Below are positions 33,379 through 39,630 of a stretch of 39,630 nt of DNA, piece by piece. The DNA lies in contig DAONLM010000003.1 of the NCBI GenBank assembly GCA_035406685.1, positions 1-39,630 of the forward strand, read 5' to 3'. Both the position numbers and the translations under genes were made by a program. Every line of letters starts with the position of its first letter. The stretch's first letter is position 1. The notes beneath the pieces are model-generated. The model worked only from the letters and a program-made list of their open reading frames with translations, was not told the origin of the DNA and did no database searches. The stretch comes from DAONLM01 sp035406685. GTDB lineage: Bacteria > Spirochaetota > GWE2-31-10 > MWDO01.

Positions 33379-33804
33379 TCAATCAACGATTTCAACTCCC
33401 ATACTTCTTGCTGTACCTGCTATAATCTTCATTGCTGCATCAATGTCATTAGCATTAAGATCCGGAAGCTTTATCTCGGCTATCTTTTTCAATTGTGCTT
33501 TTGTAAGTTTACCCACCTTGTCCCTATGAGGAACACTTGATCCCTTTTCCAAATTTATCTCTTTCTTTATAAGAAAGGAAGCCGGTGGAGTCTTAATAAC
33601 AAAACTAAAAGACTTATCCTGATAAATTGTAATAATAACAGGTAAAAGCATCCCCTCTTGATTCTTAGTTTTATCATTGAATTGTTTACAAAAATCAGCA
33701 GCACTTGCCCCATGAGGACCAAGAGCAGGACCAATTCCCTTACTTGGGTTAGCCTGACCACCTGGCGCCTGTAATTTTACAATTGCTTTAATCTTCTTTG
33801 CCAT
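33379..33804 (-). CDS. rplK: Ribosomal protein uL11
   Basis: This 141-residue protein of the GTPase-associated centre begins AKKIKAIVKLQAPGGQANPS and shows GIGPALGPHGASAADFCKQF, with LPDLNANDIDAAMKIIAGTA and RSMGVEIVD at the C-terminus. The thiostrepton-region prolines (Pro-rich N-terminal motif) are present. It follows nusG and precedes rplA. Confidence 0.98.
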   Translation of the reverse strand: MAKKIKAIVKLQAPGGQANPSKGIGPALGPHGASAADFCKQFNDKTKNQEGMLLPVIITIYQDKSFSFVIKTPPASFLIKKEINLEKGSSVPHRDKVGKLTKAQLKKIAEIKLPDLNANDIDAAMKIIAGTARSMGVEIVD

Positions 33805-33843
33805 TTAACTATCCCTCAACAAATTATTATATTTATAATAAAA

Positions 33844-34398
33844 TTAAATTTTTTCAACCTGTGTAAAATCAAGTTCTACTGGAGTCGATCTACCAAATAT
33901 ACCGACCATAACCTTTAACTTACCCCTCTCTTTATCAACAGCCTCTATAACACCAGAAAAAGTATTAAAAGGCCCATCAATAATCTTAACAGTCTCCCCA
34001 CTCTTAAAATCATACTTTTGCTTCACCATCATATCAGACTTATTATCAGATACAGATTGCAACATAACCTTTGCCTCTTCTGGTGAAATAGGGAAAGGAG
34101 CCTTTAATCTATCAGCACCAACAAATCCAGTAACTCCACTAATACTCTTTATTTTTATATAAATCTCTCTCCATCTATGCTTATCAATATCCATTTCAAC
34201 GAGCACATAACCTGGAAAAACTTTTTTCTTTTGAGTTCTTTTTTTTCCATTTTTTATATCAGTAACATCTTTTACTGGGACTTTAATCTGATAAAGAATA
34301 CCCTCAAGGACTTTTTCTTTAATTAGATCATTTATTGCCTCTTCCACTCTCTTTTCATATCCGGAATAAACATGTAAAACATACCATCCTCTTGCCAT
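33844..34398 (-). CDS. nusG: Transcription elongation/antitermination factor NusG
   Basis: This 184-residue factor couples RNA polymerase to the ribosome. The N-terminal domain has GWYVLHVYSGYEKRVEEAIN, FPGYVLVEMDI and SISGVTGFVGADRLKAPFPI. The C-terminal KOW domain has GETVKIIDGPFNTFSGVIEA and GIFGRSTPVELDFTQVEKI. There is no insertion domain like that in Thermotoga NusG. It starts eight bases after the secE stop, the standard pairing. Confidence 0.97.
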   Translation of the reverse strand: MARGWYVLHVYSGYEKRVEEAINDLIKEKVLEGILYQIKVPVKDVTDIKNGKKRTQKKKVFPGYVLVEMDIDKHRWREIYIKIKSISGVTGFVGADRLKAPFPISPEEAKVMLQSVSDNKSDMMVKQKYDFKSGETVKIIDGPFNTFSGVIEAVDKERGKLKVMVGIFGRSTPVELDFTQVEKI

Positions 34399-34406
34399 TT
34401 CTGCTC

Positions 34407-34613
34407 CTACATGCCCAATGTAATAATCTTACTGATAAATTCAAGTGAAACAAAATCTATTATGGTTAATAAAACAGAAACTATTACAAGAGAAACAACC
34501 ACAACAATAGTCTGCGAAACAACATCTTCTCTGGTTGGCCAATTAACCTTTTTCAATTCAGCATAAGATTCTTTTATAAAGTTGAAAATCTTAAAATTAA
34601 ACGGTTTTTTCAT
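34407..34613 (-). CDS. secE: SecE preprotein translocase subunit
   Basis: This 68-residue single-span protein stabilises SecY. The amphipathic NFIKESYAELKKVNWPTRED is the family signature, followed by one hydrophobic helix (about 32-55). It lies between tRNA-Trp and nusG, as in many bacteria. Its small size is normal for the short SecE form. Confidence 0.95.
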   Translation of the reverse strand: MKKPFNFKIFNFIKESYAELKKVNWPTREDVVSQTIVVVVSLVIVSVLLTIIDFVSLEFISKIITLGM

Positions 34614-34666
34614 AAAAGTCCCTCAACAATCTTTATTTATTCTTTATTCAAAAAATAAAAAAATAT

Positions 34667-34737
34667 CAGGGCAAGCAGGAATCGAACCCGCGCTGGCGGT
34701 TTTGGAGACCGCTGTTCTACCATTGAACTACTGCCCT
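34667..34737 (-). tRNA. trnW: tRNA-Trp (anticodon CCA)
   Basis: The minus strand folds as a full cloverleaf. AGGGCAG pairs with TTGCCCT (last pair a wobble), the anticodon stem GCGGT/ACCGC closes the loop CTCCAAA with anticodon CCA, and the T arm reads GCGGG TTCGATT CCTGC. Discriminator base is G. The 3' CCA is not encoded and must be added after transcription. It lies between rpmG and secE. Confidence 0.96.
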
Positions 34738-34748
34738 TTATATAAAAA

Positions 34749-34922
34749 TTATTTTATTTTTGCCTCTTTATGCAAAGTATGTTTTTTATCCCACTTACAA
34801 TATTTCTTTAATTCCAATTTACCCTGCATATTCTTTCTATTTTTTCTTGTTGTATAATTTTTTCTATTACATTCAGAACACTGTAAAGCAATTTTTTCTA
34901 CAGATGTACCTTTTTTTGCCAT
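34749..34922 (-). CDS. rpmG: Ribosomal protein bL33
   Basis: This 57-residue frame, MAKKGTSVEKIALQCSEC and then NRKNYTTRKNRKNMQGKLEL, KKYCKWDKKHTLHKEAKIK, is a complete bL33. Cys15 and Cys18 form a CxxC pair; the second pair is reduced to Cys42 followed by KWD, so zinc binding may be partial or use another ligand. It lies between tRNA-Thr and tRNA-Trp, so its mRNA is probably released by tRNA processing on both sides. The 88-base gap to tRNA-Thr holds a 7-bp inverted repeat (34968-34996). Confidence 0.96.
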   Translation of the reverse strand: MAKKGTSVEKIALQCSECNRKNYTTRKNRKNMQGKLELKKYCKWDKKHTLHKEAKIK

Positions 34923-35010
34923 TTTATATTCCTCTCTTACTATAAATAAAATATAATAAAATATTTTTGAGTCAATCTGCTAATATAAATGACTCACCTA
35001 TCCAGAAGTA

Positions 35011-35085
35011 TAGCCTCCAGCCAGGATTGAACTGGCGACCTCATCCTTACCAAGGATGTGCTCTACCAACTGAGCTATAGAGGCT
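35011..35085 (-). tRNA. trnT: tRNA-Thr (anticodon GGT)
   Basis: The minus strand folds as a cloverleaf. AGCCTCT pairs with GGAGGCT, the D arm reads GCTCAGTTGGTAGAGC, the anticodon stem CATCC/GGATG closes TTGGTAA with anticodon GGT, and the T arm reads GCCAG TTCAATC CTGGC. Discriminator is A, and CCA is not encoded. It is the first gene of the transcript, a few bases after the predicted start. Confidence 0.97.
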
Positions 35086-35098
35086 TAAAAGTTCGGTT

Positions 35099-35127
35099 AT
35101 TATACACGATTTTTAAAATATTGTCAA
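35099..35127 (-). promoter_or_regulatory. Perfect sigma-70-type promoter before tRNA-Thr
   Basis: On the minus strand TTGACA (35127-35122) and TATAAT (35104-35099) are spaced by 17 bases, giving a start near 35092, seven bases before the tRNA 5' end. It should drive tRNA-Thr, rpmG, tRNA-Trp, secE, nusG, the L11-L1-L10-L12 genes and possibly rpoBC. The spacer ahead of the -10 contains an ACGGC-poor, GC-poor discriminator except for CCGAAC just after the -10. Confidence 0.9.
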
Positions 35128-35156
35128 TAAGAATATACTAAAAATTTAATTTTTTT

Positions 35157-36116
35157 CTAAAAAATTCTTGAATCAACGACTTTCTGAACAGTCTCTCTGA
35201 TCCTTAAATAACTTTCATATCTAAAATCATAAATCTTCCCTTTTTTCAAAGCATCTATAACACTACATTCTGGCTCATCAATATGTTGACAATCCGGATA
35301 TCTACATTTCTCTTTAAATTTATTAAAATCCCTAAAATATCTACAGACATCCTCAGGTTTATCTATGTAAACGGCAAGTTCCCTTATGCCTGGTGTGTCT
35401 ATTATCATTCCACCAAAATTTAAAGGATACATTCTTGCAAAAGTTGTTGTATGACTCCCTCTATTATACTTTTTACTTATATCTCCTATCTTTATATCCT
35501 TTAAAGATGGATCTATAATCTTAATTAAGGAACTTTTGCCTACACCAGAACGGCCTGTAAAACTTGAAATTTTATCTTTTAGTCTTGATTTTAATATCTC
35601 GATTGAGTCTTTCTCTAAAATAGATGTCTCAATTATTTCATATCCTAGTGACAGATATGCCTCTTTAGTCATCCTGTAAATCTCTTTTATCTCACTAGAG
35701 TCATCTAGTAGGTCTATTTTATTTATTACTATTAGAGGCTCTATTTTCATATAATCAGCAGTAAATAAGCATCTATCAATAAAAAATGGTCTTAAAGGTG
35801 GATTTTCAATAGAATCAACTATAACAATTGTATCTATATTTGCAGCAAGAGTTTGAATTTCTCTACCATTATTTTTCAATCTCTTATATTCACTCTTTCT
35901 TTTAAGTCTCTTTGTTATAACACCTTCATTATCAGAAACAATTTCAAATTCCACAAGATCGCCAACTACAATGGGATTAACCTCACTTCTATTCTTGATA
36001 TTAAAATCTGTCTCTATGACCTTACCCTTAATCGTGCACTTATACTCTTTTTTACTCTCTGGTTCAAAAACATAATAGATTAATTTTACACCCCACAAAA
36101 CTCTACCAACTGGCAT
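35157..36116 (-). CDS. rsgA: Small ribosomal subunit assembly GTPase RsgA
   Basis: This 319-residue circularly permuted GTPase acts late in 30S assembly. An OB-fold N-terminal part is followed by the permuted G motifs in the order G4 (NKID, 132-135), G1 (GRSGVGKSS, 188-196) and G3 (DTPG, 240-243). The C-terminal zinc knuckle has Cys271, Cys276, His278 and Cys284. I kept ATG 36116 because GAGGT lies six bases upstream; another ATG four bases earlier is out of frame. It starts 13 bases after the hydratase-family gene and is probably cotranscribed with it. Confidence 0.95.
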   Translation of the reverse strand: MPVGRVLWGVKLIYYVFEPESKKEYKCTIKGKVIETDFNIKNRSEVNPIVVGDLVEFEIVSDNEGVITKRLKRKSEYKRLKNNGREIQTLAANIDTIVIVDSIENPPLRPFFIDRCLFTADYMKIEPLIVINKIDLLDDSSEIKEIYRMTKEAYLSLGYEIIETSILEKDSIEILKSRLKDKISSFTGRSGVGKSSLIKIIDPSLKDIKIGDISKKYNRGSHTTTFARMYPLNFGGMIIDTPGIRELAVYIDKPEDVCRYFRDFNKFKEKCRYPDCQHIDEPECSVIDALKKGKIYDFRYESYLRIRETVQKVVDSRIF

Positions 36117-36129
36117 TCATATACCTCTT

Positions 36130-36930
36130 TTAATCAGATTTTTTAGGACTGACAGCCCATTCTGGTTTTTCCCCTTCAATAAAAGATTTGATAACATTTA
36201 CATTCTTTTCTATATTTAAAAGTTCTGTGAGTTGATTCTGAGCAAATTCAATTGCATCATCTATCCTGTTATCAGTCAATTTATCAGAATATCTCTTGGT
36301 TAAGGCAAGAGCATCAGGAGAACTATACAAAAGTCTCTTTATTGTATCTTTTATCACTTTATTAAATTTATCCTCACTAACAACCTCATCCACAATTCCA
36401 AAGTAATATGCCTCTGTTGCTGAGATCTTTTTTGAAGAAAGAACAAGATATCTTGCTCTTTTATAAGAGACCCTTTCAAGTAAAAAAGGGAATACAAATG
36501 CTGGAATTATACCAAAAAGAACCTCAGATAATCCAAAAGTAGATCTTTCTGTTGCTATAACTATATCACATGCAAGAGATAATCCCATTCCACCAGCAAG
36601 AACTTCACCATCAATAGCACCTATTACTGGTTTACTGGAATTTCTTATTGCTTTAACAGCAAACTTATAAGGATCTGTAAACTCTTTTTTTATTTCACCA
36701 GATTTTGCATTTTTTATTAAGTTTAGAAAATCCATTCCTCTGCAAAATACCCCATTCTTACCCTGAAGAATAATTATTCTGCATTCTGGATCACTATTTG
36801 CCTTTTCTATATAATGAGAGATTAAAGGAAGATTTTCATTATTAACAACATTTCCCTTTTCTGGCTTATTAAGAGTAATATAAGCAACATAATTTTTAAG
36901 TTCATATAAAACCGAATCATTTTCTTGCAT
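36130..36930 (-). CDS. Enoyl-CoA hydratase/isomerase (crotonase) family protein
   Basis: This 266-residue protein shows the crotonase fold: GVFCRGMDF for the first oxyanion-hole part, GAIDGEVLAGGMGLSLACDI for the second, and FGLSEVLFGIIPAFVFPFLL. Of the two catalytic Glu residues of enoyl-CoA hydratase, the first is Gly116 here and the second is kept as Glu136. The LSEVLFGIIPA region recalls methylglutaconyl-CoA hydratases and PksH-type decarboxylases more than classic FadB-type hydratases, so the substrate is open. I chose ATG 36930, which has GGAG six bases upstream; ATG 36942, four codons earlier, has no ribosome site. No beta-oxidation genes are nearby. Confidence 0.85.
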   Translation of the reverse strand: MQENDSVLYELKNYVAYITLNKPEKGNVVNNENLPLISHYIEKANSDPECRIIILQGKNGVFCRGMDFLNLIKNAKSGEIKKEFTDPYKFAVKAIRNSSKPVIGAIDGEVLAGGMGLSLACDIVIATERSTFGLSEVLFGIIPAFVFPFLLERVSYKRARYLVLSSKKISATEAYYFGIVDEVVSEDKFNKVIKDTIKRLLYSSPDALALTKRYSDKLTDNRIDDAIEFAQNQLTELLNIEKNVNVIKSFIEGEKPEWAVSPKKSD

Positions 36931-36962
36931 TCTTTTCTCCATAAAAAGTTAAGATTGTTATA

Positions 36963-36991
36963 ATCATTGCAAAAATTTTTGAATTTGTCAA
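36963..36991 (-). promoter_or_regulatory. Candidate promoter for the hydratase-rsgA pair
   Basis: TTGACA (36991-36986, minus strand) is followed after 17 bases by AATGAT (36968-36963) with a TGn extension (TGCAATGAT). The start would fall near 36956, leaving about 26 nt including GGAG. A second possibility is an extended -10 TGATATAAT (37075-37067) with a poor -35, which would give a leader of about 130 nt. Confidence 0.5.
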
Positions 36992-37160
36992 AATTTAAAA
37001 ATTTAAAATAGAGTTTTATTTTTGGGAATAAAAAATATCACTATAATGTCTGTAATAGAATGAAAAATTATATCACAATTGTCGTACTTTTGTTTAAAAA
37101 ACAGGGAATTTTGTCATACTATAATGGGATATCCGGTGATAAAAGGGGATATCTATTCAT

Positions 37161-37775
37161 TTAAATTTTTATATTTAAGAATAGATCTATCCTATCACTA
37201 TTTAACGAAACATCAGGGATAATTAAAAGAGATTCTTTCAATCTTTTATTATATCTTTCTATAATTATTCTATATAAATTTTCGTTATTCTCATATTTAT
37301 GAAGTAATGAGAATGTGACAACCAGATCTATAATTAAAGCAGCCCCACAAAAAACAGCAAAAGCAGCAGAAACAATGCCACTCATAAAATAATTTGTCTT
37401 TAATTGCTCTGTTAAATTGTATGAGACAGCATTTGTAGTCAAAATAGCAGAAGGAATTATAAAAGAGACAGTGCATGCTCCTAATATTCCAGCAGTTGTA
37501 AAACCAGCAATTTTCGTATTCTTTATATTCTCAAGATTCTTATAATACAACGGATCGTTTGTAAGACTAATAAATTCTTCAAAAGATATAAGATTTTCTC
37601 CCTTATAAAAATAAAAGTCAACCACATCAAGAGGCCTTGTTTCCTCAAATCTCTTTTTTACAATATAAGACAATTTTTCTTCATTAAATTTTTTTATAAG
37701 ATCATCTGTAAGATCTTTCTCATTGCCATTGAGTAAAAAACTAATACATACAAAAAATAGAATATATTTTTTCAT
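37161..37775 (-). CDS. Unknown membrane protein with signal peptide and two helices
   Basis: I do not recognise this 204-residue protein. It starts with a signal-like hydrophobic segment (KKYILFFVCISFLLNG, 2-17), followed by a charged region (about 18-88), a hydrophobic helix at about 89-113, a second at about 130-158, and a short C-terminal segment YNKRLKESLLIIPDVSLNSD ending in alternating hydrophobic residues (IDLFLNIKI). That layout resembles uncharacterised envelope proteins of other AT-rich Gram-negative-type bacteria, but this is an impression, not a family match. It starts two bases after the ammonia-lyase stop, so the two are translationally coupled. The 218-base gap downstream holds candidate promoters and a 7-bp hairpin (37128-37153) without a T run. 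Confidence 0.75.
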   Translation of the reverse strand: MKKYILFFVCISFLLNGNEKDLTDDLIKKFNEEKLSYIVKKRFEETRPLDVVDFYFYKGENLISFEEFISLTNDPLYYKNLENIKNTKIAGFTTAGILGACTVSFIIPSAILTTNAVSYNLTEQLKTNYFMSGIVSAAFAVFCGAALIIDLVVTFSLLHKYENNENLYRIIIERYNKRLKESLLIIPDVSLNSDRIDLFLNIKI

Positions 37776-37777
37776 TA

Positions 37778-39364
37778 TTAACTCTCAATAATTTCATTAA
37801 AATCTTTTTCTTTTAAAAAAGAAGATACTTTTGATACCTCTTCATCTAAAGGTCTATCTTCATTTACAAATTTTGTAAATTCTCTTAATTTATGATAAAA
37901 TTTGATTGTTATGTTACTAAAATTATCCACTCCTATTAAATCAATTGCCTGCAATATAGCAAGAATATGAATAGAAAACTGCAAATATAAAAGATCTACC
38001 ATTTCTTTTAATTTTCTTGCAGAAATCGTTCCGAGTGAAACTTTGTCCTGATTAAGAGACTCAGTAGGTGTTGAGTGAATACTTACTGGACTTGCTAAAA
38101 ATTGAATCTCACTTCTTAATGCCGATATAGATATTTGAGCAGCCTTAAATCCATGCACAAGCCCTTTTAAAGGTGAATGAGGCTCTAAATAAGGAGCTAA
38201 ATTTTCCGTAAGATTATTAAATTTACCATCGATTATAAGTTCTGCCTGCTTATCTGAAAGATCAGAAATATTGGCAAGGGCTATTCTTAAATAATCACAG
38301 GCAAGAGATATATGTCCACCGTAAAAATTTCCACAATTATAGATTACTCTATTCTCACTGTCTATTAATGGATTATCATTAGCAGAATTTATCTCATTTT
38401 CTATCCAGACCTTACAAAAATTTATCGTATCTCTTAATACCCCATTAATTTGAGGAGCACATCTAACAGAGTATCTATCCTGAATCTTTATATTGTGTTT
38501 CTTATAATGCCCATCCTCTAACCTGCCAACTTTATCCAGTAACTCTTCATATTTATGAACTCTTTTTGAATTATTTACAATATTAAAAATAAAATTGGCA
38601 CTCTCTAATTGTCCTTTATGATTTTTTAATTCAGAAACTCTCCTTCTAAAAGGAATCTCATTCCCATTAATTATTTCAACAGTAATTGAAGTTATTAAAT
38701 CAGAAATATTTGCTAATTTTTCTATATGATAAAGAGAAATAGAGGCAATAGCAGTCATTACAGAGGTCCCATTCATTAAGGCAAGTCCCTCTTTTGCCTG
38801 TAATTTAACAGGGGATATCCCCTCTTTCTCAAAAACCAGATTGGTTGGTAATATCTCATTATTATAAAAAACTTTTCTTTCTCCCATAAGAACTGCTGCC
38901 AGATAACTTAAAGGTGTAAGATCACCAGATGCCCCCACAGAGCCTATTTGAGGAACAAGAGGAACTATATCTTTATTGATCAAATTCTCCATTAATCTTA
39001 AAGTTTCTACTCTCAATCCAGAATATCCCTTGCAATTACTATTCAATCTTACAAGCATAATTGCTTTTGCTTCTTCCTTAGTAAAATATTCGCCGACACC
39101 AATACCATGAAAATTAATTAATGATTGTTGCAACTGTTCTGTTTTTTTGTGAGTTATTTGATTATGGCAGGAGTCCCCAAAACCAGTAGTAACCCCATAA
39201 ATTGGATATCCTTTTTTTATATAATCTTCGAGAAAATTTCTGCTATCTATTATTTTATCCCAGAATTTTTTATCTTCTAATAGAGAAATTTTATAATTTT
39301 TATATGCAACATTATATACATCTTCTATTTTAAGATTAGAACCATCTATAACTATCTTTTTCAT
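37778..39364 (-). CDS. hutH: Histidine/aromatic amino acid ammonia-lyase (MIO enzyme)
   Basis: This protein of 528 residues removes ammonia from an aromatic or histidine substrate without cofactor, using the MIO group formed from Ala145-Ser146-Gly147 in GSVGASGDLTPLSYLAAVLM. The active-site Tyr56 (YGVTTGFG), NGTSVMTA, the YSVRCAPQINGVLRD stretch and the C-terminal STPTESLNQDKVSLG are family features. The selectivity pair is Phe85-His86 (INFHGIGVG): histidine lyases usually have Ser-His, phenylalanine lyases Phe-Leu and tyrosine lyases His-Leu, so substrate is uncertain. I chose ATG 39364, which fits the family N-terminus; a TTG at 39400 coincides with a -35 box. No ribosome site is seen, and no hutU, hutI or hutG lies nearby. 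Confidence 0.88.
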   Translation of the reverse strand: MKKIVIDGSNLKIEDVYNVAYKNYKISLLEDKKFWDKIIDSRNFLEDYIKKGYPIYGVTTGFGDSCHNQITHKKTEQLQQSLINFHGIGVGEYFTKEEAKAIMLVRLNSNCKGYSGLRVETLRLMENLINKDIVPLVPQIGSVGASGDLTPLSYLAAVLMGERKVFYNNEILPTNLVFEKEGISPVKLQAKEGLALMNGTSVMTAIASISLYHIEKLANISDLITSITVEIINGNEIPFRRRVSELKNHKGQLESANFIFNIVNNSKRVHKYEELLDKVGRLEDGHYKKHNIKIQDRYSVRCAPQINGVLRDTINFCKVWIENEINSANDNPLIDSENRVIYNCGNFYGGHISLACDYLRIALANISDLSDKQAELIIDGKFNNLTENLAPYLEPHSPLKGLVHGFKAAQISISALRSEIQFLASPVSIHSTPTESLNQDKVSLGTISARKLKEMVDLLYLQFSIHILAILQAIDLIGVDNFSNITIKFYHKLREFTKFVNEDRPLDEEVSKVSSFLKEKDFNEIIES

Positions 39365-39371
39365 ATTATTA

Positions 39372-39400
39372 CATATAAATAATTTTTTGAATTTTGTCAA
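39372..39400 (-). promoter_or_regulatory. Candidate promoter of the ammonia-lyase gene, possibly leaderless
   Basis: TTGACA (39400-39395, minus strand) is followed after 17 bases by TATATG (39377-39372). The expected start is within a few bases of the ATG at 39364, and no Shine-Dalgarno sequence is present, which together suggest a leaderless or almost leaderless mRNA. The -10 match is partial. Confidence 0.5.
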
Positions 39401-39538
39401 AAAAATATTTTAATAATCGAGTGTGATTTTATTTTTATGCAGATAAAAAGATAGATTTATCCTAAGGGTTAATTTTGTTTTAGAGAATAGTTATAATAGT
39501 TTTATTTATTTTTAATGCGATTTTCAATAAATTTTTCA

Positions 39539-39630
39539 CTAATAATAGGTCTCAAAGCCCACTACTTGATAGCAATCGTTGTAGATTGCTTTATAAAATG
39601 GGGTGGTATTTCCTTTAAAGTGGGACAATT
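39539..39630 (-). CDS. Possible C-terminus of a protein, cut by the window edge
   Basis: Reading in from the window edge, one minus-strand frame stays open for about 30 codons and ends at TAG (39539-39541). Its residues (SHFKGNTTPFYKAIYNDCYQ, then VVGFETYY) look protein-like, and the segment has clearly more G and C than the flanking spacer, as coding DNA here usually does. I cannot name a family. An alternative is non-coding: the segment contains a 7-bp hairpin (39571-39577 with 39584-39590) and an outer CCCACT/AGTGGG pair (39558-39563 with 39619-39624). Confidence 0.4.
   Translation of the reverse strand, partial: LSHFKGNTTPFYKAIYNDCYQVVGFETYY

Noticed and set aside
34582..34945. Plus-strand open frames across tRNA-Trp and rpmG
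   Set aside because: They run through a tRNA and antisense to rpmG, and their translations are Phe/Tyr-rich shadows.
37128..37153. GATATCC/GGATATC hairpin as terminator for the unknown membrane protein
   Set aside because: The stem is only 7 bp and is not followed by a T run on the minus strand.
1..39630. CRISPR arrays, insertion sequences with transposase, and prophage genes
   Set aside because: I saw no regularly spaced repeats, no intact transposase and no phage-type genes anywhere in the window.

Overview
This 39.6 kb window comes from a very AT-rich bacterial chromosome. Every gene I can support lies on the minus strand, so transcription runs from high to low coordinates. Almost the whole window is the conserved transcription/translation supercluster: tRNA-Thr, rpmG, tRNA-Trp, secE, nusG, rplKAJL, rpoBC, rpsL, rpsG, fusA, tuf, then the complete S10, spc and alpha gene strings (rpsJ to rplQ). 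The beta, str, S10, spc and alpha blocks are contiguous, and adk, map and infA are absent between secY and rpmJ. EF-Tu details (for example ITINTRHVEY followed by KRHYAHVDCPGH) recall spirochaetes, but RpoB keeps the Ser of the rifampicin pocket that Treponema and Borrelia replace with Asn. I therefore suggest only a deep-branching AT-rich bacterium, possibly spirochaete-related. The zinc-binding (C+) forms of S4, S14, L24, L33 and L36 are all present.

Layout in the direction of transcription. At 39630-37161 there is a possible protein C-terminus cut by the window edge, then an aromatic amino acid (histidine-type) ammonia-lyase coupled to an unknown two-helix membrane protein. At 36930-35157 there is an enoyl-CoA hydratase-family gene followed by the ribosome-assembly GTPase rsgA. 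At 35127-23541 comes the tRNA/secE/nusG/L11-L1-L10-L12/rpoBC block, headed by a perfect TTGACA-17-TATAAT promoter. At 23390-19019 comes the str block, again with a perfect promoter and closed by a strong terminator after tuf. From 18831 to 3963 run the S10-spc-alpha genes, closed by a strong terminator after rplQ. At 3752-400 there is an orphan dihydrolipoamide dehydrogenase followed by two glycosyltransferases. Positions 1-399 hold no confident gene but contain a 12-bp perfect inverted repeat.

Most of the window is housekeeping. The most unusual item is rplQ: ribosomal protein L17 is fused through a Lys-rich linker to two tandem DUF1508 (YegP-like) domains, which I do not know as a normal part of the ribosome. 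Other points of interest are a perfect-consensus promoter placed inside the spc string just upstream of rplF, a terminator-like hairpin between rplX and rplE, hairpins flanking rplL with no room for a normal L10 leader, and an ammonia-lyase with a mixed (Phe-His) selectivity motif whose promoter position suggests a leaderless mRNA.
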